Part shown: positions 36,383 to 48,800 of the stretch, one piece after another
Numbering within the stretch: position 1 is the first letter of the stretch
Layout of the letters: every line of letters begins with the position of its first letter
From: Branchiostoma floridae
Taxonomy: Eukaryota > Chordata > Leptocardii > Amphioxiformes > Branchiostomatidae
Length of the DNA stretch: 64,000 nt
Direction of reading: 5' to 3'
NCBI RefSeq assembly: GCF_000003815.2
Contig: NC_049982.1
Span: 23,101,835-23,165,834 of the forward strand
The notes under the pieces: generated by a model
Told to the model about the DNA's origin: nothing
What the model saw: the letters and a program-made list of their open reading frames with translations, nothing else
The model's database searches: none
Position numbers and translations under genes: made by a program

Positions 36383-36624
36383 GAAAAATGTTCGCGATGG
36401 CTTTAACTTCGCGCTGAATTCGTCACAGCGAAAACCGCGAACATAAAACCACCTCGAACATTTCTGCATAATTTTTTACAGTCACGATCTAAGCTGGAGG
36501 AAGAGAGAATACAGTAACGTTAGCTTGAGTCCAATTTCTGAATAATCAACCGCTTCGTTGTAAGCACAAACTTGAGTCTCAACATGTAGATATATGTGGA
36601 GAAGGAGACCTCAGCCAACCGTTC

Positions 36625-36750
36625 ACACTTACGCCACATCTTCAGAAAAGACGCTGGAGCCGCATGTTCCCCGTTTAAGAACTTTATTCGAACCGACACA
36701 CAACAAACATGTTTCGCCGTGTGGCTTCCTCAGTGTTATGGGCTCGAAAT
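36625..36750 (-). repeat. Dispersed repeat (GAGGAAGCCACA family)
   Basis: Complement of 38140-38262, sharing the ACACTGAGGAAGCCACA block and the TCTGAAGATGTGGC block. One copy lies upstream of RNASEH2A, the other in its intron 2. Confidence 0.65.
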
Positions 36751-36984
36751 GAGTCTCAACATGTTTCAGAAATAGTTGGGTCAACGATTCGGTGACTTTT
36801 ATCCACAGCCGAGGGCAAGTCTGTTTAGACGGCCCTTCTAAGATACTGTACTGACGGAGTAATCAGGTTATGAATAGAGGTTAAAGGTTAAAGTTGAATA
36901 AAAGCGCGGGAAGTCGAAAACTGACTGTATTTCCAGGGAGGATTGGTGATTGCGGCTTTCTCAAGTTCTACCACCTGAACCAAC

Positions 36985-37264
36985 ATGAATCTGTGTGATT
37001 TTGAAACAGACAATACGAAAAGTTGTGTAGTTGGGTCTGAAGTACCAGACGTGACGAAAGGAGAGCCGTGCTGCCTTGGGATCGACGAGGCAGGCAGAGG
37101 TCCGGTGCTCGGTAAGGTGCCCCCCTCCCACCCCCGTCGCGATGTACTAGTATACGGCATTCCCCCTCTAGCTACTGTACCAACTCCAAACTTGACCAAA
37201 GGATACAAGATGCCGGTTTAAGTCAACTAGTCTTGGCGTATCATCACACGGCACGAATGTCTCG

Positions 37265-37318
<54 letters not shown>

Positions 37319-40300
37319 ATACGTGCACCGAGTTACCAGGTACCAGGTGTACCAAGTATATTTTTTGTACCTGCATGATGCACCATTTTCCTTTGCTTTG
37401 CAGTCCATATTATTAAAAAAAAAACAATTTAACATGGTTATCCTGGTATATCTGTACCGTTTCAAATTTCGTGATCTGTTTCATAACATAACAAGATGCA
37501 ACTAATGCAATGAAAAATTTTATTATATATATTTTTTTTGCTGTCAGGAAAAACAAAGAGAAGAGATGTAGAGGCAATGCCATTATACAGTTTAGTCAAG
37601 GTTGGTCATGGGGGTATTTTGTGGGTTTTGTGTGACATAATGTAAAAGATGTTGAAGAGACCCTCCAAACTGACAAAAGCTGAACACTGTAGACGCATGT
37701 ACTACATGTAGCATCCCTGGTCAATCTGAATATTTTGCTTGCCAGAGAATCTACTCACCAGGGTAAGGGGGCATACATGTATGATCAAAGCATAGAGGCG
37801 TAGCACCCATGTTCCTCCCTGTAAAAAAAAAGCCCTGGACTTGTACCAGACATGATTATCCTGAGCCTAACTTGTTCTCTTGGTGTTCCTCCCCAGGACC
37901 AATGGTGTACGGCATCTGCTACTGTCCACTGTCAGGGCAGGACAGGCTCAAGGACATGGGATTCGCAGGTGGGTGGGACCACCGGGTCCAGCCAATAACT
38001 AAGTGGTCAATAACTGCTAGGGTTAGGGTCAGTAAACTTGTGGTCAGTATTCTCTGGGGCCAGGGTCAGTACTCTAAAGGTATCTAACTTGGTCTTGCAC
38101 CATACAACTGGTCTATGAAAGCTAGGACACACTGTACCTGTGTACTGAGCCCAAAACACTGAGGAAGCCACATGTCTGTTTGTGGGTTTGACTTCTAAAT
38201 GGGAAACAACTGGTTCCAGCATCCTCTCTGAAGATGTGGCATAAGTGTGTACGGTTGACTTGAGGTTGTCCACTCCCATTTACCTCACTGGATGGTGCTC
38301 GTTTGCGCCTGTTTGCGAAAGACAGTTGCATTACTGGTGCCAATTTGCTACCAACTGGCTCAAATTTGTTGGGTACGTTGGGTATGGACAATATAGAGGG
38401 GTACGGACACGTGTGTATCTCCTGACAGTTGGTATATTCTGGTCAGTTTGCAGTCAGATACGTAACATTAGTAACCTAGGCCTACTGGAAGCATAGGTAA
38501 CCTAGTCACTACAAGGTTTAGAATATTGCAGTAGACAGATGAAAAAAATGAATGAACTGTTCCCCTCCCACCTCCAGATTCTAAAACCCTGACAGAGGAG
38601 CAGCGAGAGAAGCTGTTTGAGGCCATCGCCGGGGCAGGAGAGTTCATGGGCTGGACCATCCACATCCTGGCACCCAATGCCATCTCCAACTGTATGCTCA
38701 GGAGGTCAGGGGTCACATTGCACATCATTGGCAATAAGCATGGTCATGGTTTAGACTGCAAACGTGTAGCTTGATGAATTCTGAACATACATTGTAAAAT
38801 TGATAAAATGGAAACCATTCATTCTTTATTTAGGTGAAGCATGGTGCTGTTTGAAGTAGCTTAGTTATATAACAATTGATATTTTCTATGCCTTGTAGCC
38901 ATGGAATAGAAACATTCAATTAAAACTAAACACAAATTGACATTTATTACAAAGGTATGTGTTTCTATAAAACATGGTCTAGGCAAAGACCTGTTTACAA
39001 GGGAGGGTTCTTTGACCTCATACATGTACATTTCAAACTGTGAAGCTACCTGTTCTTCCTTGTGGTTACAGTTAATCCATTTGTCAATGTATGAAAAGTT
39101 CAATTCATTGTTTTCAATGTCAACTTGCCTGGTATGTTAAATTTGTGGCTTCCTGCCAGATCACTTAATTGCCTACACAAGTGAAAAAATTATATTCTTA
39201 TGACCTTTATCAGATTTAAGATTTGTGACCTGACTTGCCGTACTGCTGTACGTAGCATCTGTTTTCTCTCTCACGACCAGTAACAAATTTGCTTTTCACT
39301 AAATTTCAGTGAGCTAAACTGGCTTGACTAAGATCTTTTTTCACTTTACCTCTCAGGAGTAAGTACAACCTGAACACCCTGTCTCACGACACAGCCATCG
39401 GGCTCATCCAAAGAACCTTAGACAGTGGGGTCAATTTGCAGGAGGTAAGACTGTAGATGCTGATGCAGAATGCAGTGACTGATGACTGAAGACTGTTACC
39501 TCATACTACTTTGTACTTCTGAGGTCTCCTCAGTCATTTCAGTGGTCTTGTCAAGGCTTGGACTACTGTTACTGTTTACTGCATAGCTTTCACAACAAAA
39601 CATTTTACATAAAGTTAGATACTTAATGGCTATGGTTTGTGGTGGTCAATAATGGTCTTGTCATTACTAATGTTTGTTTTTATTTTGTTTGTATCGCATA
39701 ATATGAGTAAACCACGCTAAAAATCAGTTACTCTGATTTTTGGAAAGGGTCAGACGTTTCAGATAGTATCTAGTATATATATCTATCTTTAGTGTGAAGG
39801 AAGAAGTGGGGAGCTGGTGCTATCTAAATGTCTGGCCGTTTCCAAAATCATGTCCAGTTGAGTAACTGTCTTTTGGCGTATCTTATTACCTGGGTGTCGA
39901 AACTTCTTAAATGTAATGAATAAAGCAACTTATGGCAAGCCAGTAGAATGCCAGACTGATTTGCTCACACCAGGATCACCTATTATTAATTGATAAGTGT
40001 GGTGGGTTTCAACAAATACAGGAGCTCAGCCGAACCAAGCCTAAGTACTTTTTACTTGAGCAAATTCGTGTAACATGCCTTATATCACTAGTGCAATATT
40101 GAGACCTGCTAGAGATTCAAAGCCAAACTGGACTTTTTGAGACAATTACGTTAACACTAACTACAAGGTCCAACATATGTTTCTAGTAACACAGCGCCTG
40201 ATTTAATTGTTAGGCCTATGTAACAATGTTCTTGCTGTTTTGTAATCTTTTTTTTTGTGCCCTGACCGTCCTCAGGTGTATGTGGACACAGTAGGTGATG

Positions 40301-42460
40301 CGACCAAGTACCAGGACAAGTTGAAGGGCATTTTCCCCGACCTTGACATCACCGTCACTCCCAAGGCTGATGCCAAGTTCCCCATCGTCAGTGCTGCCAG
40401 CATATGTGCCAAGGTCAGAGACAGTCATTGCATTTTTGCTTAATTTTTTTCACATTACACCGCAGGATGTTAGGGTTATTACATCCATTCAGCAAAGAAA
40501 GTTGTATCTGCTTCAGTTCTAAATCTTACTAAAACTAAGCAGTATGTGTAGTAAGGGAGTGAAGTCTGCCATCACTGATTGTAACCTAGGTATTCTATTA
40601 CAGGTAGCGCGAGACAGGGCTGTGAAAGGTTGGACATTCTTCGAGGAGAAAGATGGCAACTCAATCAGCCGAAAGTTTGGCTCAGGCTATCCCAGTGGTG
40701 AGTATGCTTCAACCCTGAGGCGTGTGTAGTATAGTGGTTTAAGCAACTCTGCCTCTGGACCTGGAGGCTGGGAGTTTGAATCCTGGCCATATAAAACCAC
40801 CATCAGTCCATCACACATTTTAGATTTCAAGTTAAAGACAAGAAGGAGAAGCAATACACTAATGTCTTTGATGAAGCATAGCTTTATATGTTTAACTGTT
40901 TGTAAACGAGAGATGATTTAACATATACAATACATTTGTAGCATACTGATTTTTATGCTTCATTATTGTTCTGTTTCTCCCCTTGTTTACTAACAAAACT
41001 ACAAGTTATAATATTCTACCTTTGATGTAATTGTATGAATATTGCATTTAACATCAACTTCCATAATTCCACCTGGTGCCATAATACTGCCACATTAGAA
41101 AAAAAAACCTATGTGGATAAAAAGTGATTTAAAGAGATGCACCATGCAGATATTCAGGCATTCCAGACAATCTTAAGAAGGCCTCTATAACAATTTTTTA
41201 TGTGGCGGTATTATGGCACCTGGTGGAATTATGAGATTTGGCCATGTTGGCAATATTAGAACACAAAGATAAAGATGATTTATCATCATTCATTTTTATT
41301 CTACCAGATCCTGAAACAAAGAAGTGGCTGGCCAGCATGGTGGAGCCGGTGTTTGGTTTCCCTCAGTTTGTTCGCTTCAGCTGGTCCACAGCCAGCAAGA
41401 TACTGGACGACAAGGCCGTCCCTGTCAACTGGTCAGTAATAATGCAGCAGCATTCATTTACTTGTTTTTTTATTTACTGACAAGCTCCAGCTTTAATTCC
41501 AGACATGCAGTTTAAATCAAGAAAACATTAATCCTTTGAAAATGGATTTACAGTTTTAAGTGAAATGAATTGATAGTTTTAAGTATAATATATTAAAGGA
41601 TATTAAATCTATAGGTTGGAATTAAATGTCTCCAGATGATGAAATAGAAAAGTCGCCAGGGGAAAAAGGTGAACACCAAAAACACACTATGAAGACCTAA
41701 GGATTACTGATCCCTTGGACTCCACTATTTGTTACCTTTGCCAGAATGGCAAAAACGTAATATTTTTGCTTGGTTTGCCGTGTGATTTAGTGTCATCATT
41801 CAGCCATCATCACACAAGAATGCCTCTGTGGAATGTGTTGAAGTTTGGCATGTGTTTAGTTGTCAATCAGGTCTTGAATGAGATTGAATTTGGGCCCCCT
41901 AGCTGTTATGGTGCTGTAGCAGAACTTACGGGTTTTGTATTTTTTATCTGAAGATGGCATGGCTATCAAATTGGAGCGGTAGATAGGTCTTATAAGGCTG
42001 ACAAAGAAATGACAGAGGTTTTGGCTAGCCTCCAATAAGTCTTCCTACAGGGGTACAGGAATAGTAGAATTCTGAAAAAAAATCGGGAAATTGGCCAGGG
42101 AAGTCAGTCCACACTAAGTCTCATGTTTCCCCTCGGTGGCGACCAAGCTCTCTAGAAGCAAAACTCCCCTGGCAAATTTTTCTCTGTATAATAGCCAGCA
42201 TAGCTAATCTGATAGATACTAGATTTGGGCCCTCTAGTCTGGAATGTGTACATGTCTTATATATAGGGTACCTGGTGAGATAACTTACCTGATCCCTGTT
42301 GATGTGTTCTGTCTCTAGGGATGATGAGGATGAAGATGAGAAGGCGGCGACCCCTTCTGTCATGTCCTTCTTTGCTGCTAAGGGAGAGGATCCCAAGCAG
42401 AAGAAACACCAGTATTTCCAAGAACGGTTCCTTCACACTGTTACAGACTTTGGGTCTTAA
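36985..42460 (+). CDS. RNASEH2A: Ribonuclease H2 catalytic subunit A
   Basis: Eight exons: 36985-37111, 37897-37968, 38578-38704, 39357-39444, 40276-40413, 40604-40697, 41308-41431 and 42319-42460, in frame for 303 residues (about 300 in vertebrates). RNase H2 removes ribonucleotides and RNA-DNA hybrids in the nucleus. [12 protein letters not shown] supplies D34 and E35; the other expected carboxylates are D142 in VYVDTVG and D170 in [26 protein letters not shown] and [14 protein letters not shown] are family hallmarks. The C-terminal tail is acidic (DDEDEDE), then [10 protein letters not shown], which loosely recalls a PCNA-binding motif. The gene ends tail-to-tail with the cystine-knot gene; their stop codons are 415 bp apart. 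Confidence 0.97.
37268..37317. repeat. (TG)n microsatellite in RNASEH2A intron 1
   Basis: About 25 TG units. Confidence 0.95.
38140..38262 (+). repeat. Dispersed repeat (GAGGAAGCCACA family), plus-strand copy
   Basis: ACACTGAGGAAGCCACATG, then CTCTGAAGATGTGGCATAAG; matches the complement of 36625-36750. Lies in RNASEH2A intron 2. Confidence 0.65.
39780..39905 (+). repeat. Dispersed repeat (CCAGTTGAGTAACT family) in RNASEH2A intron
   Basis: GGCCGTTTCCAAAATCATGT, CCAGTTGAGTAACTGTC and GGCGTATCTTATTACCTGG match the copy at 16040-16200. Confidence 0.65.
40727..40795 (+). mobile_element. tRNA-like SINE head in RNASEH2A intron 6
   Basis: GTAGTATAGTGGTTTAAGCA resembles an A box region and GGGAGTTTGAATCC a B box, spaced as in a tRNA. 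There is no clean acceptor stem, so this is a tRNA-derived repeat and not a working tRNA gene. Confidence 0.55.
41052..41240. mobile_element. TIR MITE (CATAATTCCACC family), intact copy
   Basis: CTTCCATAATTCCACCTGGT followed by GCCATAATACTGCCACAT, mirrored at the right end by ATGTGGCGGTATTATGGCAC and CTGGTGGAATTATGAG. Lies in RNASEH2A intron 6 and shows the uninterrupted form of the element around 43.6 kb. Confidence 0.78.
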
Positions 42461-42647
42461 ACTGATGTAAGTTTAAGTTGATCAACAATTCATAGAAGCA
42501 ATGCTCTGATGATGAGATGCAGAAGATCTGTACCAAATAGAAGTAAACTATGTAAACTATATCTCTGTTATATACGTTGTCTGACCCTTGCCTCTTCTCT
42601 CATGACCTCAATGAAAAGCAGCCTGCAGGCTGATTTGAGCTTTCATG

Positions 42648-42653
42648 AATAAA
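42648..42653 (+). terminator. RNASEH2A polyadenylation signal
   Basis: AATAAA 187 bp after the stop codon. Confidence 0.65.
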
Positions 42654-42875
42654 CAAAGGTTCAAACTCAAAATAAGCATACACAAGCAAAGAGCTTTCAT
42701 CAACAAGCCTCCTTGGTACTAGGTTGTGTTTGGGAATGTAAGGTTGGTTACCGTACTCAGATACAATCTTGACCAAAGAGACTCTGAGTCTATAGTAGGT
42801 TTTTGTACCAGGATATATATTGTATACGCATTTTGACGTCCTAGTTACGTACAGTTGGTGTAAAACATGAACTTT

Positions 42876-45800
42876 CTAGACAAACATGGTGAAGGTGGAG
42901 TGTTGGTTGATCATGCATTCGCAGAAGAGTCTGATCTGTTGTGAGTACACCTCCCACTCCTCCAGGTACACCCGGGTGCCGTCGCGAACCGTGGGCGAAC
43001 ACTGGCCCTTACGCCGCAGGATACTGACGGAGAAGGTGCCCTGTTTACACGTGCCATGTCCTGGTGAAACATGAAGAAGGATTGCAGACTTAGTACAATT
43101 CTATGTAGTACAACATCAGGCTAGAGTTACATTTCCAAACCTGGGCCTGCCCGGGCTGTTAATGAAATGTTAACGTAAAAAATATACACAAACAATGCCA
43201 CAACTATTCTCTTGCGTTGATTGGTCGTTTGGTGTCTTTTATATCATACTTTTTCTTCCCCAAAGCTGTCTGGCCAGGCCCCGGTTTGAAAATGTGACGT
43301 TACAAGGCCTCAGGCCTCGGATCAACTAAAATTGCATCTGTAGTTCAAATGAATTTCATTGATGAAAGAGTGTGTTTTTTAAGTTTTGTCTGTCTGAAAT
43401 CATATACTTTTATGGATCATACTCAATCTATCAAATCATAGGTCATACAGATCTAATTTTGTGTCAAAATATACGGTTCTCATAGCACAATGGAGACTGC
43501 AAAAACTACCAAAAAGTTATAATTATGCATGCATGATATGCTCAATGTTCAGTTGTGCACACTCCATGATATCTAACATCAAGTCATAATTCCACCGGGT
43601 GCCATGATACTAGGGCTGGGTATCGGTACAGCGTACCGGTACAAAACCGTTTTTTCTTATTGGACCGGTCCAGAAAAACCGGACCTGAAAAAATTAGGTG
43701 GACCGGATGTTGGACCGATTAGAAAATTAACAGATCATTTGATCAGGCATTCACACGTTTTGACGCTTGCAGGTGGAAGAAAATAACAAGAGTGAAGTAG
43801 AGTAGAGTTTTTAGTCATTTCTACCAAGTTTTACAGTCATTCGTACAGGTGCAGTTAGCTTTGTATGATTTTAAAACGTCAGTGTAAGTCTAATACTCCA
43901 CCAAACAGATTTCTTTGTAGTGAAATGGACCATTGGTATGAGTCATACTGCATCAGGTCCAGGTTCAGGTCCGGACCTGGACCTAATCCTCTGGACCTGA
44001 ACCGGACCTGGGCCTGAATTTTATGTACCGGTACCCAGCCCTACATGATACCACTACTTGAGAAAAAAAATGCCTAAATGTTAAGTTATTTAAATTGATG
44101 TACCAATGCAGCATCAGTAATCCTGAGGTACCGGTTTATACACTTCAGATAGTTAGGTGCTTAAGACTATCTTCAGAAGGCTTCTATGGCAAAGTTTTTT
44201 TGTAACTGACGAAAGATGGTGGATGCCATCTGAAAGTTTGACCATTTTCAAAATCATATCCAGCTGATTGAGTAACTGCTTTTTTTGGCTTCATTACTTA
44301 CTTACTTACCGTAACCTTGCACCATGAAGCATCCCCTATCGGAGCTATCAGTACTGCAGATGGCCTCGTTGATGTATCGCGGGAAATAGTCCTCTCCCAG
44401 GTCGGTGGTGGCGGCACACACCGTGCACAGCCGCTTGTACCCGTCCTCTGTCACCGTGCCACGCTCCAGGCAGTAGTCAACTTCTGTTGACCCTGAGATC
44501 AATAATCAACGGAAACGGTCATCTTTCGTCTACATGTTCACGCCTGACCTATTTGAAGATATGTGGCAGTCAATACTGAGCATAGTATTAGTAAAATCCT
44601 AATTAGCATCAACCCAACATGGTCACGGTCACATATGTCGTACGCTCGTCGTACGATCACTAAATTAGGGCTTTTGGGACAGCACGTGTCCTGCAAAGTT
44701 CAGCAGTCTTTTCACACGAAAGTCTGCCATAGGTCCTCTGCAGTGGTTGGTTCTGCCATAGCCTGCTTGAAAATTCTATGGCATCAAAATCCTACGACAA
44801 TGGCACAACGTGTATGGCCATGCTATATCGCTAAAAGCCAATTATCCGTCCTTTGAAATGCAAATCATGGACACCAACATGGCGGTCAACACCTACCTGC
44901 TTCATTGATTCGGAAAATGAGTAAAACACCCCACGCGTGAGAGTTAAGACCCTACCTGTGTCGCGTATGATTCTACGGGAGATGTTCAGAACCTCGGGCA
45001 GCACGACGCCCCTAGCGAGACTCTCCGGTAGGACATAGCGTGTGTTGATTTCGTCTATCTTCACCTGACGGCTGGAGACAGGAAATGCGAGAAGCTAGGA
45101 ACAAAGGATGAAAAGACATCAGCGATCGTCCATGTGACACATGGACACTGGATATTATGTCATGTCGCAATTCTAGTTATAGCCAAAGGATTTTCTGTGT
45201 CCGTATAGAACGTTTTATGTATTATGAATGGGGCTGGGGGATTCAAGGTTTTGATACCTTTTCCAGTCCTTGTGACAGGGACGCTTGCTTTGCTTCCTGT
45301 AAATCGTTGAAGAGTTGCTTCTGGATCTGTTCCTTCAGCACGACATTGGCCAGGTCCATGTCCACGTGACGTGACGTATCAGAAGGGTCCTGTATGAAGC
45401 ATGAGTCATTGCGTGTAACGTTACTGAACTACAGGTATAATGTGAAGATATATCCTGTGAAGGGAAACTCATGACCTGGAATGTCTGTCAGTTGTTACAA
45501 AAGTTTGATAAGGCCCCCTGTCCTATTGACAGTGACTGCTGAGTAACCAGAATTTGATTTGTAAGAATGATTCATGACAGAGTCATTGCGTGATCTGTCA
45601 AGCGATTGTAGCATGGCCACAGCCTCCATCGTAAATACTTATTCTGCTAACTTTGAACTACACTTCCTATCACTTGCGATTCTGGTGTTTGCCTTTTTTT
45701 ACTCCCTGTGATGGCGAAACCTGTCAATTTGGAAATAAACTGTGGAAACAATGCACGTCATGTACCTCCGATCACGTTGCAGCTATACATAAGAAAAGTT

Positions 45801-48800
45801 TTATGTTTTGAAATGAAAGCACATCCTTCGTGTAGATAAAAAGGCGAGATAGGGTGTTACTGTTCCTTACACCGTACGTCTCTGACAGAGCAATGACGTT
45901 AGGAAACTTCCTGGCGTCCTCCCGTGACACGGCCATGTACCGCCTGTTGAACTCCCCACGCTCCCGCAGGATGTTGAACAGCTCCTTGGAGGACCGCGTG
46001 TAGCACCTGTGCGGGAGGTAAACATGCGACTAGTACAGAGTACGAAGTACTGGCACAGCCTAGGCACAGGGAGATGGACTTTACAGACACATAAAATTGA
46101 CATACATAGTTAGAGAGTAAAATTCCTTCAGAAATAGCAAGAAGCTGTTGTCCTCGGATACGGCTATCCTGGTTAGTCCTGTGTTTTCACGATATCTGGT
46201 CTTTCCATAGCTCGGGGAGTCATCGCCCGCATGGGTCTGGTCATTGAAATTTGCAAACTTGTTTTTGTATACTTAGTGAAACTCTTTGATATCGTAAATC
46301 TGTTGTAATTTGAAGGTGTTCAAACTCGGTCTTACCGTGTCCGTAAGATCTCTGCCTGAGCCTCCTCGGCGATGTCCTTGATGGGGATGCTGACGTCCTG
46401 CCCGTCCCCGGTCTTCGCGCTCAGCTGCGGGACCACTCCTTCCACTCCCGGCGGGGGGACTGCCATCATGAACCGCTGAGGCCCCAGCAGTCCTTCGGGG
46501 TAACCCTCCGGGTGATCTGAAACAGGCTACAGGAACGATGTCAGAATAAAAGACCTACACAGTTTTGAGGACATGTTCGACGTTGGACCCCTTCCGACTA
46601 GACGACAATCGTTGCGCGAACGAGCGCAGCGACCAATCTTGGATTTGTGCTACCCTTAAATTCATAATTGGAGTATGACGCAAAAGTAAAAAAATCATTA
46701 GAAAAATCCGTTCTTTTTCTATAAATTCGTTGAGGGATCTGTCCAACTTTTGATCGCTCAGTGGTCGCAGCCTCTATAAAGGAAAGGGGTTATTACTGAA
46801 ATTCGCTAAAGAAATCAAGCTTCACGGAGGCCGTCGTTGTAGGCCGCTGTGCGATTTTGATGTGTAGTTTTTAAGCAAGTTGGGCAGCTTAACCAAAGAC
46901 AGCTGACTATGCATACATGTATTTTGCACGGCTACAGATGTACAGCAAGTTCAAAAATGCCCTCCAAGTTTGAGGTGCGACGATCGCACGATGAATGTGA
47001 CTGGGTCTCAAGCTTAAGCCAGAGAAACAGAGAAAATGATCAAACATATCGAGGCACTGTAGACCCTACGTTTGGGCAAGGTGAGCCGTTTAGAGAATGT
47101 TTAAAAAGTGTCAACAAAATATTCATTACCTCCACTGGCCTGAAATTCCTTGTGTCCAAAATCTTGTCAATGTCGACCTCGTTGACCATTTCAGACGCTG
47201 TGTAAAAGATCGTGAACAGTTCGTGTAAGAGATCTCCTGCCTTATAAGCCATTAGCCTCCACCAGGCCTTCATGGGTGGTTACGGATTGTGGAATTTGGC
47301 GAACGTAGGTTTAATATTAAATTGGTCAGGAGGGTTAGCCCACAGTAAATGTAACATTTCTCCATTTTCTAACGACTTAATATTACCCTAGCCCACTGTG
47401 GCCAACACTCCAGCAAATTATTTTTCTCCTTTGGTTAAATCAAGTATTGTTCAGCCAGTGTATCTAGTCTGGTGGAGGCTAATATAATATGGCATACTGA
47501 AATTACAAATAGTACATTGCACAATTTGTAATTTCAGTATGCCATATCATATTATTCTCAACGGAAGCTAAAATACTCATTTCACCTGAGTCTGGTGAAG
47601 AAATAGTCTTCAAGTGCAATTCCCAATGGAACAACGTGACCGCTCAAACGTTGACCCACCCACCTGACTGACGTGTTCTGTTCAGCGGTAGTGTTGGCGG
47701 CATGTGTGTAGTGACGTCACCGGTAACGGCTGCACCCGTTGTAGCTGCAGCTGCTTCTGACTCGGCACCTGACTCGGCCTGGCGTCTCAATCTGGGGACC
47801 GTCTTTCTCAGAAACGATGTTTTCAGGTGCAAATTTATGTGTGGTTTTCTAGAAGGTGCGCCCTCTACCGCACATAGACAGCACAGCAGTATCATGGTTA
47901 CGGTGGAACTTACAACCTATGACAAACAAGAGAAGGGTAGAACATGTTCATTTATACATGATATACGATTATAAAAGCGTATAGCTAGAGTACTTTCCCA
48001 TGCATTCTACCCTTAACTCCAGCAACTGGATATGATTTTTGAAACGGTCAATCCGAAATACGCAAATCTTGTTTGATAAGCTTACAAATAATCGCACATA
48101 AGATACCAGACAAAAAGTTTCCTCAATAAGAGACATTACAAAAGACATATACGTAACTTTGTTCACTTCATTGCTAAGATACATTGATCCTTTGTTTCAA
48201 TATCCTCGTCCAAATTTTGACAAAATAAAATGCCCCTGCAGTTCCAGAACAAGTCATCTTAGGGTAAAGCCCACACCACTTTCCACAAAGTTATCAAAAA
48301 GATCATGAGATAGAATTTCCAGAACAGAGGACAAAAACTGGACGTTCTGCTACAATATCAAGGAAAGCCACTAGGAGGCGCAAGATCGATCTTGTCCTTC
48401 CCACGTACCGATTTTCACAATGACACAATCCATTCATAGATTCTCAGGTTATGCTGGCCCAAGTATGCAGCAACGCAAACCAACAGAAAGACCAAAAACA
48501 ATACCTCCGTTTTCATGGAGGTAACAAGGACACAGCCCCGGGTGGGATCTTGAATTCTTTGCAATTTTGAAGGTATGTAAAAATCTCGACCCAATTCCAC
48601 AGACTCTGATCAAATCTTAATCTTAATCCAGGAAATAGATACACTGTAAATCATTCCCATCGCATGGGGGGACAGAGTCCTGGAGTGTGATTGTGGATTG
48701 AAAACGAAATCCATGTTTAACTGTCCCAATTCTGCCCGATATTCCAAGAATGTGGATGCTAAGTCCCCCATTCACAAACACAATCCCTCAACGTGGCTCA

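Larger units (their letters stand above)
35982..36482. mobile_element. Outer TIR element (ACTGTAAA ends), interrupted
   Basis: Begins ACTGTAAATGCATTAAAAGT and ends with ATTTTTTACAGT. The arms share TTCGCGG-type blocks, including GCGAACAT near both ends. Its middle is split by the element at 36084-36371, whose 11-bp target duplication is taken from this element. Confidence 0.7.
29422..36984. other. 7.5-kb gene-free repeat block
   Basis: No exon-like frame with a recognisable domain. The block is made of tandem repeats, a dispersed repeat family, a duplicated 600-bp unit, a mariner-like element and a nested pair of palindromic elements, listed separately. Stretches near 29422-30000 and 34270-35450 show no structure I can name. 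Confidence 0.6.

Noticed and set aside
40727-40795. tRNA gene
   Set aside because: Box-like motifs are present, but the acceptor stem does not pair and it sits in an intron; more likely a SINE head.
47040-47273. Minus-strand frame ending at a GT donor, possible extra exon of the cystine-knot gene
   Set aside because: Its phase cannot join the neighbouring exons, and its first part lies in the end of a MITE.
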